Below, piece by piece: positions 54,965-64,000 of a DNA stretch of 64,000 nucleotides (its first letter is position 1; every line of letters begins with the position of its first letter). The stretch is from Telmatactis stephensoni (Eukaryota > Cnidaria > Anthozoa > Actiniaria > Isophelliidae), in assembly GCA_029948255.1 (NCBI GenBank), contig JALIZF010001858.1:868001-932000 (forward strand). Direction: 5' to 3'. The position numbers were made by a program, and so were the translations under genes. The notes under the pieces were generated by a model that saw only the letters and a program-made list of their open reading frames with translations, had not been told where the DNA came from and did not search any database.

Positions 54965-55139
54965 ACTCTGTTCGCTATTAGACAGAATGCCTTGTGTGAA
55001 GTTGATAACTAATCTCATGCTACATCTAGCAACGTTATCTTTCCATCAAAACACAGAATGTCACACTAGATTTATGTAACGATCATACAACATACCATTG
55101 CATATGGTTAATATCTACCCATTGTTCAGCTATTTATTT

Positions 55140-55310
55140 TTATCATATACTTCGATATCAACACAATAGAGCGCGCAAATATAGAGGGTAGCGGCCATTG
55201 ATATCATTCAAATGTGATGATATCAAAAACAACCAATCAAAACGCAGGATTTCGATATCATCACATGTGACGATATCAGGTTCATTTTCCTGCCATTCAA
55301 GTGTCATTAT
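55140..55310. repeat. Fold-back repeat rich in GATATCATCACATGTGA
   Basis: gatatcattcaaatgtgatgatatc and gatatcatcacatgtgacgatatc are palindromic and pair with each other. Probably a MITE, with boundaries not defined. Confidence 0.55.
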
Positions 55311-55470
55311 GACAGAACAAGGAGAAACCTCTCGTTTTTCAACTAGAATCAATTGACGAATTTATAGAGGGTCAGGGAAATGCTAATACAAGAAGAAAAA
55401 CAAGAAGTGATATGTTGGTGTTGGAAGAATTTCTGAAATCACAGCGGATGAAAAACTATAATGCATGCTC

Positions 55471-56680
55471 TTACACAATGGTTGTGTATCGTGTCTCTAC
55501 ATCTGCCAATGCTTTACTTGTGAATGCTACCAGTTTGTTGTCTTGCAGTAGTGGTGCACAGAGGCATTTTGTTGATGTGTCTACTTGTAGAATGACGTCT
55601 TTGTTGTCATCAAAGTGGGTTAGTGTGACCTTATCCGTGATCAATTTGAAATGGTTGTTTTCCTTCAGAATCTCTCTTAGTGGTGCTGTTAGGTTGCTGA
55701 GATTGGGAATGAATGGACCCATGTATGTTGCGAGGCCAAGGAATTTTTGCAGTTCCTGGCAATCTTCCATTTTTTATAATGTAGAAGGTAACAGCTTTCT
55801 TAGGATCGGGTTGTATGCCTTCTTCACTGCAAATAATGCAGTAAAATTTGCTTTTACACTGTTTATTATGGTATTTTTTGGATTCAGTTTTACACCAGTT
55901 GTTACAATATGCTCGATATTGCTATAGAAATAGATACTACTAGATTGGTGTGTATATCCGTACACGAGCTTTATTCACAAGTGCCAAGTGTACTTACAAG
56001 AGTAATACAATATGACTTATTACGTCATGACTAGTGCCAAGGGTACATTATGTAATTATGTAACACCAGTTTCTTTGCATCTCTGCATCATTCAATGAAG
56101 GTGTTGATCATGTTCTTGCTACAATGTCGTCGAAAATGCTGACTCCCTCACATCCTTCAAAGGTCTGGTCTATCTTCGCCTGAAATACATCTTGTGACAT
56201 GCAAAGGCCAAACAGCAAATGTTGAAATCTATACCTGCCAAATGGTGAGTTGAAAGTTGTCAAGTAGCATGATTCTTGGTTGAGTACTACATTCCAGTAT
56301 CCACTCTTGGCATCAAGAATTGAGAAATACATGGAACCACTTAATTTGGGCAGAATTTCTTCCAGGGTTGGTGTCACATGATGATTGCGTTGAATTGCTG
56401 CATTCAGATCTTTGGGATCTAAACATATATGTAATCTACCGTTTCATTTGCATCAGTATACTAAGCTGTTCACCCAAGAGGTCGGTTCCCCTTTTTGTAC
56501 TTCAGCAAAAATTCTTTGTGTTATCATATCACCGAGTTATCGGCAAACCGATTATTGCACCTTGTGGTGCGTTGGTGACAAAGAAATGCACTTTGGTGGC
56601 TATGTCACCATGTTTTAATCTTATTTCACATATGTCAATTGCTCGATTTTTGAACCTCAGTAAACAGTTAGGGTAGTAGA
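55471..56680 (-). pseudogene. pol: Second Ty3/gypsy pol relic
   Basis: Minus-strand order: a protease-end/linker region around 56660-56540 (HFFVTNAPQGAIIGLP), a shortened link, then HICLDPKDLNAAIQRNHH and STLEEILPKLSG-type RT start, SILDAKSGYWNVVLNQES, TFNSPFGRYRF and FQAKIDQTFEG with FDDI. An insertion of about 150 bp (55940-56100) follows. The connection then resumes with TGVKLNP, FLGLATYMGPFIPNLS and TAPLREIL, and an RNase H start (ILQVDTSTKCLCAPLL). At least five stops interrupt it. The 150-bp insert contains gtgtatatccgtacacgagc and may be part of an LTR. Confidence 0.85.
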
Positions 56681-56689
56681 TGATTCTTT

Positions 56690-57015
56690 TAGCATTTTGA
56701 CTTTTGACTTTTACATTTTTTTAATAAACTGGGAATGAATATATATTTTTATCTCAATACATATTTAGAAAATAGCTTTAAGTAGTAAACGAATATCAGA
56801 AGAATTCTCATTATAATTTTTTTATAGTTTTTTCCCCCAAAGTATTTCGTATATATATAGTAAATTATAGATTTATAAATTTTTCATAGTTTTTAGCTAG
56901 TACACACATACGCATTTCAATGAGTTTTGTTTATATATGCTCCTAGGCATTATGTGTTTAAATATAGTATTGTATTGTATTGTATTGTCCTTCTGGCCCG
57001 ACATTCTGTGGAAAT
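56690..57015. other. Non-coding spacer
   Basis: Very AT-rich with a (GTATT)n run near 56967-56988. Confidence 0.5.
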
Positions 57016-57019
57016 ATTT

Positions 57020-57205
57020 AGTAAATAAACCCCTTCTGGAGGCTGGTATATTGAAGGATAATGTCTGAGGATTAGAGATGGTCCAAAAAAATGATCATTT
57101 GACTGAGAAGTGAAGCTTCGAGGGCAAATGAGATATTGGAGGACCATCTCTAGTCCGAGGATATTATCCTTCGATATGCCAGTGAGCCAGAAAGGGTTTA
57201 TATAT
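57020..57205. repeat. Fold-back MITE (about 185 bp)
   Basis: taaaccccttctgg ... gaaggataatgtctgaggat ... agagatggtcc at the left pairs with the complementary series at the right, about 65 bp per arm with mismatches. Confidence 0.85.
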
Positions 57206-58344
57206 TTTATATCCCTCCGATAAATTTTCTTGCTTCATCTTTGAAAGCAAAACAAACTTTGGGCAAAACCCATTCAAGTGCTTTTTAAACGATTATGATT
57301 GGCTCTTACACATTTTATCTGTCTCTGATTGGTTGTTTGGCTGGTAAGCTCTGCCGTTGTCGTGACTACAGTGAAGCGTGTTCTAGTTAGTTGCTGCAAT
57401 GTTCCATCATGAGTGGTGCTGGTCTCTAGACACTGATATGGCAATTCATCAGCTGAACAAACATCTTCAGTACATTTACACTGCTTTCTACAAATAGAAC
57501 AACAAAAATGTGATGGTTTATTTGGTGAAACAGAATCATGGAAGTGATCAAACAGACCTACTCTAAGGCAAGTTTCACTATTAAATACTTGTTTAACATC
57601 TCGGTTGATCTCTGCAGTTTTTCTATTAGTGCCATGGACTATACTACTGTAAGCTTGTTGACCATTTCTCCCAGCTCTGCCTCCTTGCTGTAAAAGTTCC
57701 CTCACTGTTTGTGGTGGGACATAATGGATGACATATTTTACTTTAGGGAAATTAATACCCATACCATATGAACATGTATCAATCACTACTCTTTGATTGC
57801 CATTCTCTTTAAAGTCTCTTTCAGTTGTAAGCTTTTGTGTTTCCCATGTCTTCGAGTTGTGAACTCCAAGTAAAAGTATTTTAGTACCTTCTTTGTCAAC
57901 AAAAGCATCATTTTTAAGGTGCATTTTCAAAAGGTAGCTAGCTAAGAACATTTGCAATATTGAATGAGGTACAAAATATAGTTTGTGGAGCATTTTCTTT
58001 CTCTTTTTTTACAATCTCTGTTAACCATCAGGTATATGTTGAAGATCTATATATATGTTATCCTTATTAGGGTACACATCAACAACTACTGGATTGATAA
58101 TGCCACATGCTTTGAATAGTGCCCTTCTCTCCTTCAATTTCACAGAAGCTGTTAAGGCAAGAAGTGGAACCTTGGGCAGAATAGAGCGAAGATTTTTTAC
58201 TCTACTGAATGCTTCACAGAAGGGTTGTTGTTTTCTCTTCTTTTTGCCAATAGACGCTTGGTCCCTTCAAAATCATAAATGCAAGTGACATTCAAACATC
58301 ATCTTCTCTTCGATCGATACATACAGCATGCAACATGCAATGAC

Positions 58345-58379
<35 letters not shown>

Positions 58380-59690
58380 GATTTATTGAAGCATATCTAC
58401 AGGGTAGCTCTACATCTTCAATACTAAGAAAATAAAGATGAAACATAATTAAGTGAAAAAATAATAATAAAATATTATATAAAGGAATATGCTGTATATA
58501 TATTGTATTTATAAAAGTTATATACACTATATATAGATTAAATATAAATATAAATATAAGTTGAATAACTCGACCGGGGCGAGAAGCCAGCCTAGCCGTG
58601 GCAAGCTAGGTCAGGCTATCGCCCCGCTCCAGGCATCCAACTCCTGTACAATGTAGATTATCACAATAGAAAGAATATTCATGAAAGTAGATAAATAATG
58701 ACAATGACAATCTAGTCATTAAGGAATTTGTAAGCGATGTTTGGCTTTGTTCATTAATGTTTTGTATACTTGTTTTGTGAATGATTTAAAGTCACTGTTA
58801 TTCTTGGTAATTGTCGGTAGTTCATTGAATATCTTTGAGCAGTTATCCTGGAATGTTCCTTTTTCAAGAGGGGTGACCAGGTTTGCAGCACTACTTGACC
58901 GCAGCTGGGGGAGGGTTTGGCGTTTTTCGAGTTTCAAGTAATCTGGGAACAACGGGTCCCACAGTGATTTATGACCTAGACGAAGTAGATGGTATTCCGT
59001 CCTTTCTTTCACAGGGAGCCACTTGAGGTGCTGCACTGCATCGCTTTCGGTGGTATATTTATTCAGTACAAAGCTTGCTGCTGCATTCTGAATTCGCTGT
59101 AACTTCTTTTGTTGATATTGCGGAAGTGGATGGAACACAATATCATTGTAGTCAAGTTTGGACAAGACTAAACTTTCAGCTAGTTGCTTTCTAACGTTGA
59201 GCGGAGCCAGGTTCTTAAGTTTCCGAAGAGTGGTTAACACTGCATAGCACGAAGAAGATACGCATTTAATGTGCTCAGTCCATTTGAGATGTTCATTTAT
59301 CCATATCCCCAGAAGCTTAAATGAAGATGTTCTTTCAAGCACTTTTCCTTTGATTGTAACGTTGGGTACTAGATTCTTGAGACCATGCGCTGCTGACATT
59401 TGCTGTGTTGTTATTAGCATCTGCTTAGTTTTAGAACCGTTGAGCAATAGGTTAGATTTGGTTGACCAATCTTCAAGCTTGGACATGGTGTCATTTATCT
59501 TCTCTACAGTGATTGTAAGTTCACGCGGTGGACAGTGTTCGTAAAGCGTTGTGTCGTCGGCATACTGAAAAGATTGACAGTCAAGATTACTCTGTAGGTC
59601 ATTCACATACAGGTTAAACAATATAGGCCCTAGAATCAAGCCTTGACAACAACAGCGAGGAGGTTTATCCAAACACACAGTTATATTTCT
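58345..59690 (-). mobile_element. 5'-truncated LINE (CR1/Jockey-like) inserted in the RecQ-like gene
   Basis: The minus-strand element ends in a (TTA)n tail at 58345-58376. Before the tail is a GC-richer stretch (gcctagccgtggcaagctaggtc) able to form a hairpin. The 5' end is cut off inside the RT domain at about 59690. No target duplication was identified. Confidence 0.82.
58719..59678 (-). CDS. Non-LTR reverse transcriptase, C-terminal part (open frame)
   Basis: A 319-codon open frame without lesions. It starts inside RT at GLILGPILFNLYVNDLQS, has the catalytic box as FQYADDTTLYEH, then NGSKTKQMLITT and FKLLGIWINEHLKW. It also carries YNDIVFHPLPQYQQKKLQRI-type thumb sequence and ends ...KHRLQIP. 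The intact frame suggests a fairly recent insertion. Without the 5' part it cannot retrotranspose itself. The ATG used by the frame is probably fortuitous. Confidence 0.88.
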   Translation of the reverse strand: MCLDKPPRCCCQGLILGPILFNLYVNDLQSNLDCQSFQYADDTTLYEHCPPRELTITVEKINDTMSKLEDWSTKSNLLLNGSKTKQMLITTQQMSAAHGLKNLVPNVTIKGKVLERTSSFKLLGIWINEHLKWTEHIKCVSSSCYAVLTTLRKLKNLAPLNVRKQLAESLVLSKLDYNDIVFHPLPQYQQKKLQRIQNAAASFVLNKYTTESDAVQHLKWLPVKERTEYHLLRLGHKSLWDPLFPDYLKLEKRQTLPQLRSSSAANLVTPLEKGTFQDNCSKIFNELPTITKNNSDFKSFTKQVYKTLMNKAKHRLQIP

Positions 59691-60279
59691 TTACTTCAAA
59701 AGAATTCATTTCGAGATAAAGAAAGACCATCACTTCACTCAATCAGGCCATTAAGTTAAAACAAGTTGGCAAATGAATCATTCTATAACTCAAAACATTC
59801 AGAAACAAAAAGGCTGAACCAAGATCCTTACCACAAAGACACTGAATGAACTTCATTGATAACGATGGCCACACTTTACTTTTCAAGCTTGCCATCGTGA
59901 AGCTCCTTTAACCATCTTTCCTGGAGGAAGCTTTCTGCACTGTCATAGACAAGTTCTACATCACATTCGTCATCGCTTTGAAGTGATTTCATGTTGTCTT
60001 CGTGAGGTTCTCCAAGCTGAACAGCTTTTATTCCTTTCTCTTTGAGGTACTTGATTTTGTCTCATTATAGAAATGAGGCATTATTATGACAAGTGTAGAA
60101 TGATTGAACTTCTTCATGTCTTTCATAACACGAGGAAGAAGTTGAAAAATTACACTCTTGCCACATCCAGTTAGTAATATACAAAATACATCTTTTCCAT
60201 CGACTAGTGACTTAATACACAGTTCTTGTTCGTACTTCAATTCCAAAATCTCCGGAAATTTTTGCAAATGTTTAGTTGA

Positions 60280-60815
60280 AACAGGTTAACTCACTCATAA
60301 TTACACGTGTAGCTTTCCTTGAGATATATTCTTTGCTTTCTGTGACCATCTGTGACCAACCGTGACCATCAATCAAAAATTGATCAATCAGAGCCTGATA
60401 CCAGATTCTGGTATCAGGAATGGTTCTCTCCAAAGGATGCTTACAGGCTCCCCAGAGCCTGTTCACAAGCTATTTCACTTCACTTCAAATCTGTATTCGA
60501 GACAGACTTCTTTTTATTTTTATTTATTATATCATTTGATAATTTCCACGTTCGTTTCATGTTTGATTTATTTTTTTAGTGATTCTTATAGAGTGAATCA
60601 GTTTAAATAACTTTTGTACATCGCTTCCCTGGTTGGATATTGCCATTGAATGCTTATACAACTTCTTTTTGTTTTTATCAATTTTAAGAGACCACAAGAT
60701 ATCCATGGTTTACTGATCTTGTATTTCTTAGGCCGAGTTTTGATTGGAAAACATTCATTAAATGATTAACAATTATTCCACCAAATCGAGTCCTACATGA
60801 GCTCATAGCTGACGA
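60280..60815. other. Non-coding spacer with a 25-bp palindrome
   Basis: CCTGATACCAGATTCTGGTA followed by TCAGG, near 60393-60417, is a near-perfect palindrome with a single central mismatch. The rest is AT-rich. Confidence 0.6.
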
Positions 60816-60824
60816 GGCGTGCAG

Positions 60825-61416
60825 ATTATATCCACATCCACTGGATTCTGAGAAAAAAATATTATTTTAATTATTTTCAAGTTTAAAAAATATTAGTGGA
60901 AAAATAATTGTTAAAGATTACTTCTGGTTTTCGAGGACGTGACAAATCACACAAAACAGTAATCAAGCATAAAATAGTTTCAAGCAGCTATTTAACTCAG
61001 TTTTGGACATCTTGGTGATATTTATATGAGCTCTGGAACCAGTCTACAATAAAAAAGGTTGCAAAAGATCACAAAAAGTGTTTATAATTAGCTGGCATGA
61101 GGACTGTAAGCAAACCGGCAAATAACGACAGAGACAGTAGATTTTGGGTAAAAATCTGTATTAATAATCATTGAAAAATTAAAAAAAATGTACTTCTTAC
61201 CATCAAATACTTTCATTCCAAACTTTATTGCTTTTTTGTTTTTTGTTTTGGAGTTTTGTTTTCTAGTAAAGATTTTATTTCGTCCTGAGTTTATAGTTCG
61301 GCAAAATGCTCGGCTATTTTGATTTTCTCTACTCACAGGATATGAGCTGATAGCCTAGTAGTAGAGGAACCAATCAGAGCATGCGATTGCTCATATCCAG
61401 TGGATGTGGATATAAT
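60825..61416. repeat. Inverted-repeat-flanked segment (592 bp)
   Basis: ATTATATCCACATCCACTGG followed by AT at 60825-60846 is perfectly inverted at 61395-61416. The interior is AT-rich and non-coding. No flanking duplication is evident, so it may be a MITE with worn ends. Confidence 0.8.
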
Positions 61417-61428
61417 AATTGTATTTAT

Positions 61429-61549
61429 CCCACACCATAGAAAAAACAGCCAATCAGAAAGCAGGAAAGCCATATATTCGGTGGTATTCAACTGACTCTT
61501 CCCATGATACATTGCGCCAATTAGCTATATTTTCTATGGTGTGGGATGA
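61429..61549. mobile_element. Small MITE, ATCCCACACCATAGAAAA termini
   Basis: ATCCCACACCATAGAAAA near 61431 and its perfect complement near 61531-61548 are separated by about 80 bp. Confidence 0.82.
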
Positions 61550-61559
61550 GCTATACAAT

Positions 61560-62060
61560 ACTGTGGATATCCCACATATATATATATAACTGCAGACAGT
61601 ACTGTTTCGGCTTTCTGGGCCTCATCAGTGCAGTGCTAATGCTGGAGTTGAGGTTTTGGCTTTATAGCCACCTGACAATCTCACATGGGTGGGATCGTCA
61701 TACCACGAGTGCTCAAACTAGTCATATGTACTATATTTCAATTCGGTTACACACTTTTTAAAAAGTAATACAAAATAATATTTGATTATCAGAATCCTAT
61801 GAATAAGTTGGTATGAGGGTACAATTCAAATTTTATTAGAAAGGGAAAGGAGTACTATATAGAATGATGGCACCTAGAACTTTGAATTTGTAAATTTAGT
61901 TCTATAATATTGTATTGTACTGCTAAAGATTGTGAAATATTCAATGCTTCAGTTGTCTCCATTGAGCATTGTTTAGTAAACATTTGTATATTAAAAAGCT
62001 ATACCCTTCTCAAAAAATGACTGAATTTAATAACTGTATTATTTATCCAATCTGTAAACC
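61560..62060. other. Non-coding spacer
   Basis: A short (AT)n run at about 61577-61590. No gene supported. Confidence 0.5.
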
Positions 62061-62063
62061 AAA

Positions 62064-62153
62064 AGAGTACAAACACTTAAAGTGTGCAACATAAATAGCA
62101 GTAAATAGTACTAAATAGTGCAAAGTATTTCACAGTTTTAGTGTTTGTACTCT
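62064..62153. mobile_element. Small MITE, AGAGTACAAACACT termini
   Basis: AGAGTACAAACACT at the left and AGTGTTTGTACTCT at the right are perfect inverted repeats in a 90-bp element. The termini and the following aaa.tgtgaaat resemble the MITE at 46360-46544. Confidence 0.82.
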
Positions 62154-62213
62154 ATTATTGCAACTATACTGAACATCACATTCTTTAAAGTCCTTTGATA
62201 ACACAAATACAAA

Positions 62214-64000
62214 CTAGTTTTCCTTTGCATTGTGATTAACTCTAGCTGGTTCAAGAAGAGGTGGTACAAAAATTGTTAAATAACTGCAAACAAACAAAAT
62301 TTTGTCTGCCACATGTGATAGACTAACAGGCAGAACCCCATCTAATATATGGTAGTTTTTTATTCTACCTATTGCTCGTTCCACATGTATTCTGACAGCA
62401 GCAATCTTAGTTGTTTCTTCAACCTCCTTTGCTGTTAGTTGCTCTCTTGTGCCTTTAAATGGAGGGAGATTGAGATGAACTCTGGGGGATAAAATATCAT
62501 CAATGTCAAAGCCTCTATCTGCCATTACATTGTCATTTGGATCGAGTAGATCAAGAATTCCAGATTATTTTGTAATTGTTTTGTCAGATACTCTGCCACC
62601 CCACAGTTTGGATATAAATGTCACCTGTCCATTTGGAGAGACACCTACTAGTACTTTAAAGGTGTTATGGTGCTTGTAGTTGGACCAAGTTTCAGACTGA
62701 GCTTTCATTGAAGATGGAACTTCAATAAACACTTCAGAGCAATCAATGATCACTCTCGTTCTTGGATATCTTGAAAACTGCAAAGGGAGGTTTTTCAGCA
62801 CATCACTTTGAGATGGAAAGGGAAATAGTTGTTTTAGTTCCAAACTCAATAAAATTATCCAATTGCTAAATATCTTTGAAAAGTGTCCAGGTGATATGTA
62901 AAACCTATCGATAGATATATATATATATATGTTTATTGAAAAAATACAACTCGCAGCCTAAGAGCTGAATTGCGTGTATATACAAAATAATATATTTAAA
63001 TAAAATTGATAAATATATATAATATTGAATGATATTGAAAACCTGAATTACAAAATTGGATTTAATCTATGTGATCTAAATATGCGTTATAAAAAAAGGT
63101 ATTATATCTCTGAGACTGTTGGGAAATATAGTTCACTGAAGACGGTATGAAGGCGTACAAGTCTTTGCTCTTGGGGGGACAAAGACTCAAGTCCGTTGAA
63201 AATTATATCTTGGGATGTGTCTTTCTGTTAGAAGATGTCCAAGGTTGTAACTGGGTCATTGAATAGTTTATCACATGCTTTTAAACGCCTGTCACTTAGC
63301 TTTAAAATTCCACTGAGGTCCAAGCTGTCCGCGTAGTCAATGTTGGGGTAGATGATTGCCAGATCATGCTTCTGAACCTGTTCTATGGCATCTGATAAGT
63401 AGGCTGGTAGTGCGAAGTGTACTCCAAAACTGGCCTTACACAGGTCACATAAAAGGTAATAATGTCTTGTTCAGGGACTTTGGGGCATTTTTACTGGACG
63501 ATATCAGGTCTTTCACAAAGAGGCCAACCTTCAGTCTGACTAAGACCACGAAAAACTCATCTAGACCAGTAAGATTTCTTTTTGGGCCAGGCTTAGATTT
63601 CCCATCTCTTTGATAAGGTCTACTATCAGGAACAGATTTTCCTTCCCAATATTGTAACTTGGATACTTTAGGCTCCAGATACTCATAAACAGCCATAAGT
63701 GCATTATAGTTTGAGAAGCCTGTATAAAATTTTATGGCATTGTTGTCATCTTTAAAGTTTTTTAGACTGAACTTTTGTCTTTCAAATTCATCAATGTCCT
63801 TTTTCAGGTGTCCAACTTCACTTTTCAGGTTATTAATCACAAGAGACTGCTGCTCAATTTTTTTCTCTAAAGTCCTTATGTAGTCTTGCTGTTCGCCATA
63901 TGTTTTCTGAGTACTAAACATAAAAGAATACGAGTGTTCTTGGCAAGCAGTTGAATCAACATTAGTATTGTCTGTTTGAACACATTTGTCATTTATTTAA
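62214..64000 (-). pseudogene. DDE_Tnp_4-type transposase (ISL2EU/THAP-associated), interrupted, partial
   Basis: The minus-strand gene enters from the window edge with a coiled coil (IRTLEKKIEQQSLVINNLKS), then IKFYTGFSNYNALMAVYEYL, and a GPKRNLTGLDEFFVVLVRLK HTH region ending at KDL near 63505. A LINE fragment intervenes to about 62915, after which the HTH resumes (YISPGHFSKIFSNW). Catalytic residues are in TRVIIDCSEVFIE, NVMADRGFDIDD and IHVERAIGRIKNYHI, so the DDE triad is present. One in-frame TAA at 62562 follows DKTITK. It ends at 62214. In related elements a THAP finger lies N-terminal, which would be beyond this window. Confidence 0.85.
62915..63505 (-). mobile_element. 5'-truncated LINE fragment inside the transposase HTH
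   Basis: Minus-strand reading gives DIITFYVTCVRPVLEYTS, a frame change, then ALPAYLSDAIEQVQKHDLAI, DYADSLDLSGILKLSDRRLK and ACDKLFN. This is the C-terminal thumb region of a non-LTR RT. A roughly 250-bp 3' region ends in an (AT)n run at 62916-62932. Removing it rejoins the transposase as KDL-IDRFYIS, in frame. Confidence 0.82.

Larger units (their letters stand above)
57274..60267 (-). pseudogene. RecQ-like DNA helicase gene, decayed and interrupted by a LINE
   Basis: N-terminal part (60267-59850): LELKYEQELCIKSLVDGKD, Walker A as LLTGCGKSVIFQLLP, a frame change near 60060, GIKAVQLGEPHEDNM, an in-frame TAA, then the DEAH position as VAIVINEVHSVSLW at a GT donor. The intron carries the LINE at 58345-59690. 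The next exon (from about 58269) has motif III as PLLALTASVKLKERR. After a stop at about 58020 the C-terminal part (57993-57274) has motif V SYGMGINFPKVKYVIHYVPP and motif VI QQGGRAGRNGQ, then a Cys-rich end (CCSICRKQCKC). Motif order is that of RecQ SF2 helicases. The Walker B Asp is Asn, and the lesions make it non-functional. Confidence 0.85.

Noticed and set aside
55412..55927. 171-codon plus-strand frame
   Set aside because: Antisense of the gypsy connection/RNase H relic, which reads sensibly on the minus strand.
1..64000. CRISPR array, bacterial operon, rRNA or tRNA genes
   Set aside because: The tandem repeats lack uniform unique spacers. Introns and transposon classes are eukaryotic. 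No rRNA segments and no tRNA with A and B boxes were recognised.

Overview
This is eukaryotic DNA from an invertebrate animal, most plausibly an early-branching marine metazoan such as a cnidarian or sponge. It is AT-rich, gene-poor and crowded with mobile elements. The coding pieces that can be traced are short exons joined by GT-AG introns. Several belong to multicopy protein families that I know mainly from cnidarian and sponge genomes. No bacterial-style operons, rRNA or tRNA genes were found. The species cannot be named from the sequence alone.

Layout. 0-4 kb is repeat-rich: (GA)n blocks, a 15-bp minisatellite, a 1.7-kb degenerate A/C-rich satellite and a dispersed repeat. 4.3-4.9 kb holds exons of an unknown multicopy family. 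5.3-6.2 kb is a TTAA-flanked DNA transposon. 7.9-11.9 kb is a mosaic: an RPA-like OB-fold/zinc gene fragment fused in frame to a Ty3/gypsy RNase H, a gypsy RT split by a 1.08-kb insertion with an 8-bp target duplication, and an unrecognised decayed gene. 13-18 kb has a related insertion, a hairpin and small orphan exons. 18.6-19 kb is a Cys-rich exon. 22.9-24.2 kb is a long-TIR transposon with a nested hairpin. 25.8-26.4 kb is a BEL/Pao gag-protease relic. 27-30.5 kb has three MITE or fold-back elements.

The best host gene candidates are a RING-like gene (29.6-32.3 kb, minus), whose exon 2/3 junction is phase-compatible but which carries one frameshift, and an F-box/LRR gene (36.3-37.1 kb, minus), also with one frameshift. 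A Crypton tyrosine-recombinase relic lies at 40.1-40.6 kb and another TTAA-flanked element at 41.4-42.3 kb. A complete PIF/Harbinger transposon lies at 42.8-47.3 kb: HARBI1-type transposase and Myb-like partner in convergent orientation, TIRs and a 3-bp duplication, inserted into a tandem repeat.

48-55 kb is the most unusual part. It holds a Baculo_FP-type gene, a TATA-driven zinc protein gene and a small zinc-ribbon ORF, with histone-type 3' stem-loops, and a decayed HUH-endonuclease/SF3-helicase Rep gene. A perfect 14-bp-stem hairpin sits just upstream of Rep. Exons of a separate unknown family are interleaved. This resembles the debris of a virus-like or rolling-circle replicon.

55.4-56.7 kb is a second gypsy relic. 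57.3-60.3 kb is a decayed RecQ-like helicase gene with a 5'-truncated LINE in an intron. 60.8-61.6 kb has inverted-repeat elements. 62.2-64 kb is a DDE_Tnp_4 transposase gene split by another truncated LINE and running off the window end.

The genes do not form a pathway. The window is best read as layered transposon insertions around a few host exons. Almost every coding unit carries a stop, frameshift or insertion.
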